From Thermomicrobiales bacterium (GTDB lineage: Bacteria > Chloroflexota > Limnocylindria > Limnocylindrales > CSP1-4), in contig SPCO01000088.1 in NCBI GenBank assembly GCA_004525275.1, forward strand, positions 1 through 6,401: a DNA stretch of 6,401 bases. The letters run 5' to 3'. The position numbers and the translations under genes were made by a program. The notes under the pieces were generated by a model. It searched no databases, was not told the DNA's origin, and saw only the letters and a program-made list of their open reading frames with translations. Shown piece after piece: positions 1 to 6,401 of this stretch (positions are counted from its first letter, which is position 1; every line of letters begins with the position of its first letter).

Positions 1-48
1 TGGTGTCGGCCGCGCCGCTCCCGGTCGCGCTGCTGTCGGCCCCGCTGC

Positions 49-78
49 GGCCAGCCGCGCCGACGAGGCCAGCCGCGC
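49..78. repeat. 12-base direct repeat, period 18
   Basis: GGCCAGCCGCGC occurs exactly at 49-60 and again at 67-78. The 18-base period equals six codons. Related GTCGGCC-containing segments occur at about 5-11 and 34-40. The pattern would suit an Ala-rich low-complexity segment of a protein, but no reading frame is established here. Confidence 0.6.
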
Positions 79-238
79 TGATGTTTGATTCTGGGCGGGT
101 CCGGCCACAGCGGATCCCGTATGCCCGTTGGTGGCATAGACCGTGGGCAAGCCACCCGAAATGCGCCAGAGACCCCCTCGGCGCCAAATATGCCGGCAAT
201 AGGCATCAACAGAAGGAGACGCCGCCAACGGCCCCGAA

Positions 239-289
239 TCAAGCATCAACTGCCGCCGCTCAAGCACCAGACTCCCCCTGGATCAAGCA
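239..289. repeat. Three spaced copies of TCAAGCA
   Basis: The heptamer TCAAGCA occurs at 239-245, 260-266 and 283-289, with start-to-start distances of 21 and 23 bases, about two helical turns. The repeat lies 31-81 bases downstream of the kbl stop codon. It is short enough to be chance, and no role is evident. Confidence 0.4.
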
Positions 290-319
290 ACCAGCCGCCC
301 ACGGACCACGAATCAGCAC

Positions 320-1546
320 TCAACCGGTGATCAGACCGAGTTCGTTACCGACACGATCGAACGCGCTGAGCGCGAAATCGAGCTGCTTGTCGCCATGGGC
401 AGCCGTGACGATCGTACGCAGCCGCGACTTGTCGATAGCAACGGTCGGGAAGACCACCGGCTGAGCGAACACCCCCTCGTCGATCAGCCGATCGCTGAAG
501 CGGCCCGCGGTAGCCGGATCGCCCATCATGACCGGGGTGATCGGTGTCTCGGAGTGACCCGTATCAAAGCCCAGCCGCTGCAACTCGGCCTTGAAGTACC
601 GGGTGTTCGCCCACAGCTGAGCCTGCAACTCCGGCTCCTCCTGCATGACCCGCAGGGCCTCGCGACACGCCGCCACCACGGCTGGCGGCTGTGACGTGGA
701 AAACAGGAACGGGCGAGCTCGCTGGGTGAGGATCTCGCGCAGAGCCAGCGATCCGGCCACATACCCGCCGAGCGAGCCGACCGCCTTGGACAGCGTGCCG
801 ACCTGGATGGCCACACGCCCGTGCAGACCGAAGTGATCGACCGTTCCGCGGCCGTCCCGCCCCAGAACCCCCGAGGCATGAGCGTCGTCGACCATGACGG
901 CCGCACCAAAGGCCTCGGCCGCCTCGACGATCCCGGGGAGTGGCGCGATATCGCCATCCATGGAGAAGACCCCGTCGGTCACGACCAGGATCAAGCGGTG
1001 CTCGCCGCCGCCGGCCCGGCCATCGCGCCGAGCGCGCTCCAGGATCTCACGCAGGGCAATGACGTCGGCGTGCGGGTAGATCTCGCGCGGCGCCTTCGAT
1101 AGCCGCATGCCATCGATGATCGAGGCGTGATTGAGTGCGTCCGACACGATCAGGTCGGTCTCGCCGGTGACGGTCGGGATCACACCCGTGTTGGCGGTGA
1201 AGCCGGACTGGAAGGTCAGCACAGCGGGCGTTCCCTTGAATTCGGCCAGCTCGCGCTCAAGCTCCTCGTGCATGGACATCGTGCCGGCGATCGTCCGAAC
1301 GGCGCCGGACCCGACCCCGCGGTCATCGACCGCCTGGAGGACGGCCGCTCGAAGGCGCGGGTGATGGGTCAGCCCGAGATAGTCGTTCGACGAAAGACTG
1401 ACGAGGCGTCGGTTATCGACCGAGACGATCGGGCCCTGGGCCGACGACATGATCCGGAGGGCACGGTACAGGTGCCGCTCACGGAGGCCCGCGACCTCGT
1501 CATCGAGGAAGGCCATCGGGTCGGGGCGCCCGACGGCGCTGCTCAC
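320..1546 (-). CDS. kbl: 2-amino-3-ketobutyrate CoA ligase (glycine C-acetyltransferase)
   Basis: A pyridoxal-phosphate enzyme of the alpha-oxoamine synthase family, 408 residues against about 400 usual. It should convert 2-amino-3-oxobutanoate plus CoA to glycine and acetyl-CoA, the second step of threonine catabolism in the cytoplasm. Visible motifs are SNDYLGL (53-59), the substrate-region segment VRTIAGT followed by HEELE (83-97), NHAS with the cofactor-stacking His140, DDAHASG with Asp220 and His223, and TLSKAVGSLGGY with the probable PLP lysine Lys254. The VRTIAGT pattern resembles Kbl more than BioF. The start is GTG, overlapping the tdh stop by four bases (GTGA), which implies translational coupling; an ATG at codon 11 is a weaker alternative. 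The paralogue BioF (8-amino-7-oxononanoate synthase) cannot be excluded from sequence alone, but the overlap with tdh strongly favours Kbl. Confidence 0.9.
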   Translation of the reverse strand: MSSAVGRPDPMAFLDDEVAGLRERHLYRALRIMSSAQGPIVSVDNRRLVSLSSNDYLGLTHHPRLRAAVLQAVDDRGVGSGAVRTIAGTMSMHEELERELAEFKGTPAVLTFQSGFTANTGVIPTVTGETDLIVSDALNHASIIDGMRLSKAPREIYPHADVIALREILERARRDGRAGGGEHRLILVVTDGVFSMDGDIAPLPGIVEAAEAFGAAVMVDDAHASGVLGRDGRGTVDHFGLHGRVAIQVGTLSKAVGSLGGYVAGSLALREILTQRARPFLFSTSQPPAVVAACREALRVMQEEPELQAQLWANTRYFKAELQRLGFDTGHSETPITPVMMGDPATAGRFSDRLIDEGVFAQPVVFPTVAIDKSRLRTIVTAAHGDKQLDFALSAFDRVGNELGLITG

Positions 1547-2571
1547 GAGGTCCAGTCCATGACGACCTTGCCGGAATCGCCGGAGCGCGCCGCGGCGAAC
1601 GCCGCCTCATATTCGCGGAACCCGAATCGGTGGGTGATGGCCGGCGTGATGTCGAGCCCGGACTGGAGCATGACCGTCATCTTGTACCAAGTCTCGTACA
1701 TCTCGCGGCCATAGATGCCGCGCAGGGTCAGCATCTTGAACACGATGGCGTTGACATCCAGGGCGATCTCCTCGGTCGGGATCCCCAGGATCGCCACGCC
1801 ACCACCGTGGGCCATGGCTGCGATCGCCGCCTGAAGCGCTGCCGGCACACCGGACATCTCGAGCGCGATATCGAAGCCCTCCACCATGTCCAGCTCGTCG
1901 AAGACATCGGGCAGCGCGCGTTCGCGCGGGTCGATCGCCAGGGTCGCCCCCATCTTGATGGCGAGGCTGCGTCGGTACGCGTTCGGTTCACTGACGACCA
2001 CGTGGCGAGCTCCCGCATGCCGGGCGACCGCGGTCGCCATGAGTCCGATCGGTCCAGCACCCGAGACCAACACGTCCTCGCCAAGGACGGGGAACGCAAG
2101 GGCGGTGTGCACCGCGTTCCCGAATGGGTCGAAGATCGCCGCGACTTCCTCGTTTACGCCCCGCCAGTGGCTCCAGACGTTGGACATCGGCAGGACGACA
2201 TACTCGGCAAAGGCGCCATCGCGACCGACCCCCAGGCCGATGCTCCGCGCACACAACTCACGGCGACCGGCCAGGCAATGGCGGCATCGACCGCAGACGA
2301 CATGGCCCTCGCCCGAAACCAGATCGCCCGGCGCGAAGCCTGCGACATTGGCGCCGACTTCCGCGATCTCGCCGACGAACTCATGGCCGACGACGAGGGG
2401 TGGGGCGATCGTCCGAGCCGCCCAGGGATCCCACGACTCGATGTGGAGGTCGGTTCCGCAGATCCCGGTCTTGTGGACTCGGATCAGGACGTCGTTGATG
2501 CCCACGACGGGCATCGGGACCTCACGGAGCTCGAGACCCGGCCCGGGATCGGTCTTGACCAGCGCGAGCAT
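1543..2571 (-). CDS. tdh: L-threonine 3-dehydrogenase (zinc, NAD-dependent)
   Basis: A medium-chain zinc alcohol dehydrogenase family enzyme of 342 residues (E. coli Tdh has 341). It oxidises L-threonine to 2-amino-3-oxobutanoate with NAD+ in the cytoplasm. The catalytic-zinc residues are Cys38, His63 and Glu64 (GICGTD and GHEFVGE). The structural-zinc cysteines are Cys93, Cys96, Cys99 and Cys107, with positions matching E. coli numbering. The Rossmann motif GAGPIG is at 171-176. The C-terminal GIYGREMYETWYKM and ITHRF segments are characteristic of Tdh rather than sorbitol or alcohol dehydrogenases. The ATG at 2571 was chosen because homology begins at MLALVKT; the 72-codon upstream extension overlaps the preceding gene and reads as low-complexity Ser/Arg sequence. 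There is no clear Shine-Dalgarno, and only 10 bases separate it from the upstream stop, so coupling is likely. Confidence 0.96.
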   Translation of the reverse strand: MLALVKTDPGPGLELREVPMPVVGINDVLIRVHKTGICGTDLHIESWDPWAARTIAPPLVVGHEFVGEIAEVGANVAGFAPGDLVSGEGHVVCGRCRHCLAGRRELCARSIGLGVGRDGAFAEYVVLPMSNVWSHWRGVNEEVAAIFDPFGNAVHTALAFPVLGEDVLVSGAGPIGLMATAVARHAGARHVVVSEPNAYRRSLAIKMGATLAIDPRERALPDVFDELDMVEGFDIALEMSGVPAALQAAIAAMAHGGGVAILGIPTEEIALDVNAIVFKMLTLRGIYGREMYETWYKMTVMLQSGLDITPAITHRFGFREYEAAFAAARSGDSGKVVMDWTS

Positions 2572-2581
2572 CGCCGGGCGC

Positions 2582-3547
2582 TCAGGGACGGCCGAGGAGA
2601 TCGTCGAGTTCAAGCTCCGCACCGCCGTCACCGAATTCGTCTTCGGCGTCGACCCAGTCGACGATCGGATTCTCCACCGAGCCGATCCCGTCGATCGCAC
2701 AGCGCACCCGGTCGCCGGGCAGGAGGAAGACCGGCGGGTCGCGAAAGACCCCGACACCGGACGGCGTCCCAGTCGCGATGATGTCACCGGGTTCGAGCGT
2801 GATCGAGCGGCTGATGAACTCGATGAGTTCGGCCACGGTCCAGATCATGTCCGAGGTCGAGCTGTCCTGCATCAGGATCTCGCCGCCATCATCGGGACCG
2901 GAGCCCGGGATCCGCCACGACCGAACCCGAAGCGTTTGCGGATCGGGGATCTCGTCCGCAGTGACGAAGACGGGGCCCATCGGGAGGAACGTGTCGGAGC
3001 CTTTGGCGCGCAGCCACTGGCCATCCCCCACTTCACCCTCCGCGAGCGCGGCCGGGACTCCCTGCCAATCGCGGGCGCTCACGTCGTTGACGACGACATA
3101 GCCGGCCACGTGATCGAGGGCATCCTCGCGTGAGACGCGTCTGGCCAGCGTTCCGATGACGACCCCGAGCTCGACCTCCAGGTCCAGGGCGACGGTCCCC
3201 TCGGGGCGGATGATCGGCTCGCCGTCGCCGATCAGGGCATTGGCGAACTTCGAGAAGAGGAGCGGTCGGGTGGGTGCCGGCCGGCCGCCCTCGGCCGCGT
3301 GCTCCCGGTAATTGAGTCCGACACACACGATCTTGCCCGGATCCGGGATCGGCGGGATGACGTCGACGTCTTCAAGTGCGAACCCGACGGCACCTTCGAG
3401 GGCCTCGGCGCGCGAGGCCAGTTCGGAGAGGGCCAGCGGGTCGAGTTCGATCCCGGTCAGGAACCCTTCCATGATCGGGATGAGTCGGTCGCCGACGAGC
3501 AGGCCGGTGCCGGCATCATCGGGACCGAGGTAGGAGACGAGTCGCAT
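2582..3547 (-). CDS. Fumarylacetoacetate hydrolase family protein
   Basis: A 321-residue protein of the FAH superfamily, whose members use a divalent metal to hydrolyse, hydrate or decarboxylate small 2-oxo acids such as acylpyruvates, oxaloacetate or 2-oxo-hept-3-ene-dioate. The core begins near residue 71 (KIVCVGLNYREHAAE), including the His83-x-x-Glu86 pair. Metal ligands are Glu124 and Glu126 (LEVELG) and Asp155 (VNDVSARD). KGSDTFLPMGP (182-192) and ATGTPSGVG (258-266) are typical of the family. Residues 1-65 form the usual smaller N-terminal domain. About eight extra residues seem to interrupt the usual VNGE segment near 212-222. The ATG at 3547 has a good Shine-Dalgarno. It sits 15 bases after the DUF3105 gene and 10 bases before tdh. 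The exact substrate cannot be read from sequence; an acylpyruvase or oxaloacetate decarboxylase is as likely as a pathway-specific hydrolase. Confidence 0.9.
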   Translation of the reverse strand: MRLVSYLGPDDAGTGLLVGDRLIPIMEGFLTGIELDPLALSELASRAEALEGAVGFALEDVDVIPPIPDPGKIVCVGLNYREHAAEGGRPAPTRPLLFSKFANALIGDGEPIIRPEGTVALDLEVELGVVIGTLARRVSREDALDHVAGYVVVNDVSARDWQGVPAALAEGEVGDGQWLRAKGSDTFLPMGPVFVTADEIPDPQTLRVRSWRIPGSGPDDGGEILMQDSSTSDMIWTVAELIEFISRSITLEPGDIIATGTPSGVGVFRDPPVFLLPGDRVRCAIDGIGSVENPIVDWVDAEDEFGDGGAELELDDLLGRP

Positions 3548-3553
3548 CGACGA

Positions 3554-3558
3554 CCTTT
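3554..3558 (-). promoter_or_regulatory. Ribosome binding site of the FAH-family gene
   Basis: AAAGG on the minus strand lies six bases before the ATG at 3547, inside the 15-base gap after the DUF3105 stop codon. It supports that start and gives the FAH gene its own initiation signal within the operon. Confidence 0.6.
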
Positions 3559-3562
3559 CTGA

Positions 3563-4444
3563 TCAGCTGGGCGACGGCGCGACGCTCGGCGAATCGCTCG
3601 GGACGGGGCTTGCCGGCTCAGTGCTCGGACTCGGACTCGGACTCGGACTCGGGCTCGGGCTGGGACGATCGGGCGCAGGACAGACCTTCTCCGCGTTGGT
3701 GACGCCGCCCCATTGGTTCCAGAACGCCGTGACCTGGGCTCCATCGAACGTGTCGAGCGGCAGGACGCGACCCCAGACGAGGGCCTGGAACGGCGAGCTC
3801 ATCTGATCGAACCGGGCGATGACCGGACCGCAGTCCTGAGCCGGTGGAAAGGCCTCCCAGAATGCCTTGAATGCAGCCTGTCCCTCGGGCGTCGCGCCGG
3901 CGCTGGTGCCCTGGTACAGGATCACCAGACCGCCGTGCTCGAGGTTGTGGACCCAGCCTTGCGGGATAACGCTGTCATCCGGTCCGTAGACCCGCGCGGC
4001 GATCGGACCCGAACCGTCGACGTTGGCATGCTTGCCCGATGCCGGTGCGCAGTAGGTGTAGGTGACCTTGTCGCCCGGGCCGATGTGACCGGGACCCATA
4101 TCGGGCTGGACATATCCGAGGGCTTGCGTCGCTCCTGCGGTTGGCGGGGCCGTCGGGTCCGGGGTCCAGATGGTCGAGCATGCGTACGAGGGCTGAGCCG
4201 CCGAGGTGAATACAAAGACCGACAGGAGCGCCACGCCGACCAACGACGCGACGATGACGATCGCGGTCCGGTAGCGCTCCATGAAGCTCGGCTTGTAGGC
4301 CGTGCGCTGGCGTTCGCGCCGCCCGGCACGGGTCGATGTCGGCGTGCTGACCGGCGTTCCGGCGGTCTCGGCGGGCCGTTCTGTCGATGGCGCGTTCGAA
4401 GAGGGACTGCCGGGTTGCTGGCGCCGGCGGCTGGCTTTGCTCAC
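3563..4444 (-). CDS. Membrane-anchored DUF3105 domain protein with Ser-Pro tail
   Basis: A 293-residue protein of unknown function. Residues 1-58 are polar, Arg/Ser/Pro-rich and probably disordered in the cytoplasm. A single transmembrane helix follows at about 60-81 (IVIVASLVGVALLSVFVF). The rest should face outwards by the positive-inside rule. Residues about 105-255 match DUF3105: YCAPASGKH (131-139) corresponds to the family's PPxSGxH, and GWVHNLEHGGLVILY (163-177) is its strongest signature. Cys89, Cys132, Cys205 and Cys255 could form extracytoplasmic disulfides. The C terminus is a Ser-Pro run (261-274) and a further Ser/Pro-rich tail, possibly a flexible wall spacer. The GTG at 4444 was chosen because GAGG lies seven bases upstream; an in-frame GTG at 4489 lacks such a site. 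It is the first gene of the operon. The domain is firm, the function unknown. Confidence 0.88.
   Translation of the reverse strand: MSKASRRRQQPGSPSSNAPSTERPAETAGTPVSTPTSTRAGRRERQRTAYKPSFMERYRTAIVIVASLVGVALLSVFVFTSAAQPSYACSTIWTPDPTAPPTAGATQALGYVQPDMGPGHIGPGDKVTYTYCAPASGKHANVDGSGPIAARVYGPDDSVIPQGWVHNLEHGGLVILYQGTSAGATPEGQAAFKAFWEAFPPAQDCGPVIARFDQMSSPFQALVWGRVLPLDTFDGAQVTAFWNQWGGVTNAEKVCPAPDRPSPSPSPSPSPSPSTEPASPVPSDSPSVAPSPS
3624..3665. repeat. Seven-copy hexamer repeat encoding Ser-Pro
   Basis: CTCGGA-type hexamers run from 3624 to 3665: four exact CTCGGA copies, two CTCGGG and one CTGGGA. On the coding (minus) strand each unit encodes Ser-Pro, giving the dipeptide run of the DUF3105 protein tail. 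A change in copy number would alter tail length by two residues without a frameshift. Confidence 0.85.
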
Positions 4445-4547
4445 GTGGTTGCCTCGTTGTTCATATCGCAGGGGGAGACTCGTTCGCACGATAGCGCGTG
4501 CACGCGAAGGTTACCGTCCCGGGCCGGGATCATGGCGGAAACCGACT
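4445..4547. other. Intergenic region upstream of the DUF3105-tdh-kbl operon
   Basis: These 103 bases should carry the operon's promoter if it is not read through from the small membrane protein gene. A minus-strand TATCGT at 4488-4493 could be a -10 box, giving a leader of about 37 bases, but no acceptable -35 hexamer stands 16-18 bases upstream. A short palindrome, TCCCGGGCCGGGA, at 4517-4529 lies just after the membrane gene's stop; it has no T-run and is a poor terminator. Promoter assignment is therefore tentative. Confidence 0.35.
4452..4455 (-). promoter_or_regulatory. Ribosome binding site fixing the GTG start of the DUF3105 gene
   Basis: GAGG on the minus strand stands seven bases before the GTG at 4444. 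It decides between this start and the in-frame GTG at 4489, which overlaps the possible -10 box and has no such site. Confidence 0.55.
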
Positions 4548-4919
4548 TCATTGTTCGTTCAGGTAGGTTCGGATCTCCGGGCGAAGCAGGCCACGGAAGA
4601 GGGCCAGGGCGAGCGCGGCCACGAAGATCGCCTCGATGATCAGTCGGCTCAACGCCAGGATCGGGATGAGCGGGATCGTCAGGCTGGCCAGGCCGATCGC
4701 CAGACCACGAGCGGCCTGTTTTCGTTGCAGGACCAGGGTGGTGGTAAAGATCGTGTAGGCAAGGAGGGCCATGACCACGAACCCCTCGAAGCTGATCGGG
4801 GTCGAGATGGCCAGGTCGACGACCGAACGCAGACTGACGCCGATCCCGGCCAGGATCAGGAACGCGTAGACGAGATAGAGGCGGATGCCACCAGGCATCG
4901 CCCGGATGCGAGCGATCAT
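4548..4919 (-). CDS. Small four-helix membrane protein, unknown function
   Basis: I do not recognise a family. The 123-residue product is strongly hydrophobic, with four probable transmembrane helices at about 13-32, 46-65, 72-90 and 92-110. Short loops carry basic residues (QRKQAARG at 65-72), and the polar C-terminal end is RPEIRTYLNEQ. It resembles many small uncharacterised integral membrane proteins whose last helix runs into an FRGLLRP-type tail, common in high-GC genomes. The ATG at 4919 was chosen because a TACGAT box ends nine bases upstream, which suggests a leaderless transcript; Met8 (ATG at 4898) is an alternative and neither has a clear Shine-Dalgarno. It lies 103 bases upstream of the DUF3105 gene on the same strand, so co-transcription is possible but not shown. 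Good third-position bias and hydrophobic periodicity support it as a real gene. Confidence 0.75.
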   Translation of the reverse strand: MIARIRAMPGGIRLYLVYAFLILAGIGVSLRSVVDLAISTPISFEGFVVMALLAYTIFTTTLVLQRKQAARGLAIGLASLTIPLIPILALSRLIIEAIFVAALALALFRGLLRPEIRTYLNEQ

Positions 4920-4928
4920 CGGGCATGC

Positions 4929-4934
4929 ATCGTA
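4929..4934 (-). promoter_or_regulatory. Possible -10 box for a leaderless transcript
   Basis: TACGAT on the minus strand ends nine bases before the ATG at 4919. That distance would put transcription initiation at or very near the start codon. No convincing -35 element is seen at 16-18 bases upstream. Confidence 0.35.
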
Positions 4935-4963
4935 CCGGAGATGGCCGGGCAGGCCCGCGGCCC

Positions 4964-4987
4964 GATCGGCGGCCAGGATCGGCGGCC
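4964..4987. repeat. 11-base direct repeat, period 13
   Basis: GATCGGCGGCC occurs at 4964-4974 and 4977-4987. It lies 45-68 bases upstream of the minus-strand membrane gene start and could be a regulatory duplication or simple GC-rich redundancy. Confidence 0.5.
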
Positions 4988-5090
4988 CGGATCTGCGGCG
5001 TTCGGCGCCAGGCGCCTCTACGGACCGATGAGCCAGTGCGGGACCGGTCTCGGTGGTTGTGTGAGGCGCCAGACGCTCGTGACGGACGAT

Positions 5091-5129
5091 ATCGGGGCCG
5101 ATCGGGGCCGATCGGGGCCGATCGGGGCG
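5091..5129. repeat. Four-unit 10-base tandem repeat
   Basis: ATCGGGGCCG is repeated exactly at 5091-5100, 5101-5110 and 5111-5120, followed by ATCGGGGCG at 5121-5129. Each junction creates CCGATCGG, an 8-base palindrome. The 10-base period is close to one DNA helical turn. The block ends 132 bases before the methyltransferase-like gene and starts 171 bases from the divergent gene. Confidence 0.9.
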
Positions 5130-5225
5130 ACTTGAGCGGAATCCAGACGGCTGACCAGTCGGTACGGGCGCCTGACGCCCATGCGGCCTGCGGCCCGATC
5201 TCGGTCGCTCTGAAATCGGGACGGG

Positions 5226-5254
5226 ATGACGAGAAGAGATTTCGGTCGTACTCT
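5226..5254 (+). promoter_or_regulatory. Candidate promoter of the methyltransferase-like gene
   Basis: ATGACG at 5226-5231 (four of six matches to TTGACA) and TACTCT at 5249-5254 (TAnnnT) are separated by 17 bases. The -10 box ends seven bases before the ATG at 5262, which has no Shine-Dalgarno. This predicts a leaderless mRNA starting at or beside the start codon. Confidence 0.45.
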
Positions 5255-5261
5255 CGCTCCT

Positions 5262-5870
5262 ATGCCTGATCTACCGATCGATCTTGAGGAAGGGCTCGCC
5301 GAGCGGCTTGCCCGTTCCCTGGATGTCGAGGCAAAGATCCCACGGACGCTGGAGGCACTCGGTCCAGTCGGGGGACGGGACGTGTTGCTCCTGGATGGCG
5401 CCGATGGGATTCGAGCCGGGCAACTGAGAGAACTCGGAGGCAGGGTCGCGTTCGCAGCAAATGGACCGGCTGGCATCGACGCGCCCGACGACTCGGCCGA
5501 TCTGCTGGTCAGCCTCTGGGGACCGTTCCAGGGCGTCGGCGACGCGGAATCGGCGGAGGCGACGCGTGTCCTTCGGCCCGGTGGGCGTCTGCTGATCGTG
5601 CTCGACTACGGTCGCGATGATGTCTGCCACCTGCGCGGGGACCAGCCGGAGTACGGCCGTCTCAGCCGCCGCGATGGACCCCTGCTGGCGACGGGATCGA
5701 AGGTCCGGGTCATCCATTGTTTCTGGACATTCGCGACGATGGATGAGGCTGGCTCATTCCTGGGCGACGCCTTCGGGGAGTCGGGCCGCGAGGTCGCCGG
5801 TGGGCTGAAGCGGCCGCGTCTGTCCTACAACGTCGCCATCTACCACCGGACCGTTGGGGCCGTCGCTTGA
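5262..5870 (+). CDS. Degenerate class I methyltransferase-like protein
   Basis: A 202-residue protein whose outline fits a class I SAM-dependent methyltransferase fold. VLLLDGADG (41-49) occupies the place of motif I, usually a VLDxGxGxG-type loop. DDSADLLVSLWGPF (76-89) resembles the acidic strand-4 motif, and RVLRPGGRLLIVLDYG (102-117) is the typical post-motif III segment preceding strand 5. The Gly-rich SAM loop is altered (DGADG), so SAM binding may be weak or lost. The ATG at 5262 was preferred over an in-frame ATG at 5226 because the latter falls in the candidate -35 element and a TACTCT box ends seven bases before 5262. The stop overlaps the next gene's TTG start by four bases, so the two are probably translated together. 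The substrate is unknown; the fold call is moderate and activity uncertain. Confidence 0.72.
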   Translation: MPDLPIDLEEGLAERLARSLDVEAKIPRTLEALGPVGGRDVLLLDGADGIRAGQLRELGGRVAFAANGPAGIDAPDDSADLLVSLWGPFQGVGDAESAEATRVLRPGGRLLIVLDYGRDDVCHLRGDQPEYGRLSRRDGPLLATGSKVRVIHCFWTFATMDEAGSFLGDAFGESGREVAGGLKRPRLSYNVAIYHRTVGAVA

Positions 5871-6175
5871 AACGCATCACCCCCGGCATGGTCTTCCTGG
5901 CGGTGGCCCTGATCGGCTCGATCGCATTCTTGCTGTACGCCATCACGGTTCGGGATGCCTCGCAGATCCCGTTGCTGGCCGCCGGTGGGGTGGCCCTCGG
6001 CATCGTGTTCCTCGCACTGGCGACGTATACGCTGCGCGTGACCTGGCGGGCGGGCATCGCGGGCAGAGACGCGTCCGCCCTGGCCCTGGCGTTCGGTGGT
6101 GGCATCGCGGCGATCATCGGGTTCGGATGCATCTCCGGAGCCATCATCGTGTTCCTGCTGGCTCGGTCGGGCTGA
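5867..6175 (+). CDS. Small three-helix membrane protein, unknown function
   Basis: I do not recognise a family. The 102-residue product has three probable transmembrane helices at about 8-27, 34-55 and 72-97, separated by short polar linkers (TVRDASQ and TWRAGIAGRDAS). The last helix is rich in Gly and small residues (LAFGGGIAAIIGFG), favouring close helix packing. The start is a TTG that shares TTGA with the upstream stop, a classic coupled overlap; an ATG at codon 8 (5888) is possible but would cut into the first helix. It is in the same transcription unit as the methyltransferase-like gene, so the pair may act together at the membrane, although nothing in the sequence proves it. The stop is 25 bases before the tRNA gene, and that gene's probable -10 box lies immediately after it. 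Confidence 0.72.
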   Translation: MKRITPGMVFLAVALIGSIAFLLYAITVRDASQIPLLAAGGVALGIVFLALATYTLRVTWRAGIAGRDASALALAFGGGIAAIIGFGCISGAIIVFLLARSG

Positions 6176-6179
6176 CTGG

Positions 6180-6185
6180 TAGACT
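6180..6185 (+). promoter_or_regulatory. Possible -10 box of the tRNA-Glu gene
   Basis: TAGACT lies 14 bases before the mature tRNA 5' end and five bases after the upstream stop codon. The best -35 candidate, CTGGCT at 6158-6163, is weak, so the tRNA may instead or also be read through from the upstream genes. Confidence 0.35.
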
Positions 6186-6199
6186 TCGCGGGCGCTCTA

Positions 6200-6276
6200 G
6201 CCCCCATCGTCTAGAGGCCTAGGACGCCACCCTTTCAAGGTGGAGATCAGGGGTTCGAATCCCCTTGGGGGTACCA
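6200..6276 (+). tRNA. tRNA-Glu (anticodon UUC)
   Basis: The 77-base sequence folds into a full cloverleaf. The acceptor stem pairs GCCCCCA with TGGGGGT, with a G1-U72 wobble that I recall from other bacterial tRNA-Glu genes. The D arm is GTCT/GGAC, the anticodon arm CCACC/GGTGG with loop CTTTCAA (anticodon TTC at 6234-6236), the variable loop AGATC, and the T arm AGGGG/CCCCT with TTCGAAT. A73 and CCA are encoded at 6273-6276. The D arm and anticodon loop closely match E. coli tRNA-Glu. It delivers glutamate to GAA and GAG codons, and charged tRNA-Glu also feeds C5-pathway haem synthesis where that route exists. Confidence 0.97.
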
Positions 6277-6283
6277 CTGCTGC

Positions 6284-6289
6284 TACCAT
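6284..6289 (+). promoter_or_regulatory. Possible -10 box before the CxxC gene
   Basis: TACCAT ends eight bases before the ATG at 6298, which again lacks a Shine-Dalgarno. A -35 element would fall inside the tRNA T arm and none is convincing. It fits a leaderless start, but read-through from the tRNA promoter is an alternative. Confidence 0.3.
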
Positions 6290-6297
6290 CGGCCGCG

Positions 6298-6401
6298 ATG
6301 GAGATCATGGGCGTCCAGATCCGGACGATCATCAACGACAACACGGCTGCACGCTGCGATGGCTGTCTTCAGGTCATCGATGGGACGCCCTGGCGGGTCA
6401 A
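6298..6401 (+). CDS. CxxC (zinc-ribbon-like) protein, N-terminal part
   Basis: The first 34 complete codons of a gene cut by the right window edge. The ATG at 6298 opens a frame with no stop to the end. Residues 1-14 (MEIMGVQIRTIIND) are followed by CDGC at 20-23 and then VIDGTPWRV at 26-34. A CxxC followed by a Gly-containing beta-hairpin is the usual first half of a zinc ribbon or similar metal knuckle; the second cysteine pair would have to lie beyond the edge. A Met4 start (6307) is possible. With so little sequence neither family nor function can be assigned. Confidence 0.5.
   Translation, partial: MEIMGVQIRTIINDNTAARCDGCLQVIDGTPWRV

Larger units (their letters stand above)
1..319. other. 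Left-edge region with no established gene
   Basis: This stretch lies downstream of kbl. The first 80 bases are very GC-rich and repetitive, while about 120-319 is richer in A/T than the neighbouring genes. On the minus strand all three frames stay open to the window edge from possible starts at 267 (GTG, preceded by a Shine-Dalgarno-like AGGGGGAG), 206 (ATG) and 137 (ATG). The frame starting at 206 ends in an Ala/Gly/Ser-rich segment with high G/C at third positions, but a plus-strand Ala/Pro-rich frame has equally good bias. Skewed composition can open frames by chance, so I cannot choose one. A truncated gene running off the left edge is possible. No recognisable domain is seen, and I see no hairpin followed by a T-run that would mark a kbl terminator. 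Confidence 0.5.
4920..5261. other. Divergent intergenic region with tandem repeats
   Basis: This 342-base gap separates genes transcribed away from each other and should contain both promoters. It holds a -10-like box for the minus-strand gene (4929-4934), two GATCGGCGGCC copies 13 bases apart (4964-4974, 4977-4987), a doubled GGCGCC (5004-5016), a four-unit 10-base tandem repeat (5091-5129) and a candidate promoter just before the plus-strand gene. Open frames crossing it read as low-complexity Arg/Gly/Ser sequence with no domain, so I treat it as non-coding. Confidence 0.6.

Overview
The window is GC-rich bacterial DNA with tightly packed genes and strong G/C preference at third codon positions. 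The gene content and style fit a high-GC Chloroflexota or Actinobacteria-like chromosome: a membrane-anchored DUF3105 protein with a Ser-Pro tail, several small membrane proteins, GTG/TTG starts with 4-base overlaps, and ATG starts sitting just after TAnnnT boxes. I lean towards Chloroflexota, but this is an inference and no marker gene here settles it. No mobile element, phage gene or CRISPR array is visible.

Layout. Positions 1-319 hold no gene I can establish; the stretch is Ala/Gly/Pro-rich at the edge, carries short direct repeats, and may include the start of a gene that runs off the left end. Positions 320-4444 are a four-gene minus-strand run read from right to left: a DUF3105 membrane protein, a fumarylacetoacetate hydrolase (FAH) family enzyme, threonine 3-dehydrogenase (tdh) and 2-amino-3-ketobutyrate CoA ligase (kbl). 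Spacings are 15 bases, 10 bases and a 4-base overlap, so it is very probably one operon. Positions 4548-4919 encode a small four-helix membrane protein, also on the minus strand. A 342-base divergent intergenic region (4920-5261) contains a 10-base tandem repeat. To the right, on the plus strand, lie a degenerate methyltransferase-like protein, an overlapping small three-helix membrane protein, a tRNA-Glu(UUC) gene with encoded CCA, and the start of a CxxC protein cut by the window edge.

Function. Tdh oxidises L-threonine to 2-amino-3-oxobutanoate, and Kbl splits this with CoA into glycine and acetyl-CoA. The two proteins are the clear metabolic core of the window. The FAH-family enzyme probably acts on a small 2-oxo acid and has no textbook role in this route. 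The DUF3105 protein has no known function, so its place at the head of a threonine-catabolic operon is the most unusual feature. The remaining genes are ordinary but poorly characterised. I found no clear new biological system; the best leads are the operon composition, the tandem repeat and the apparent leaderless starts.
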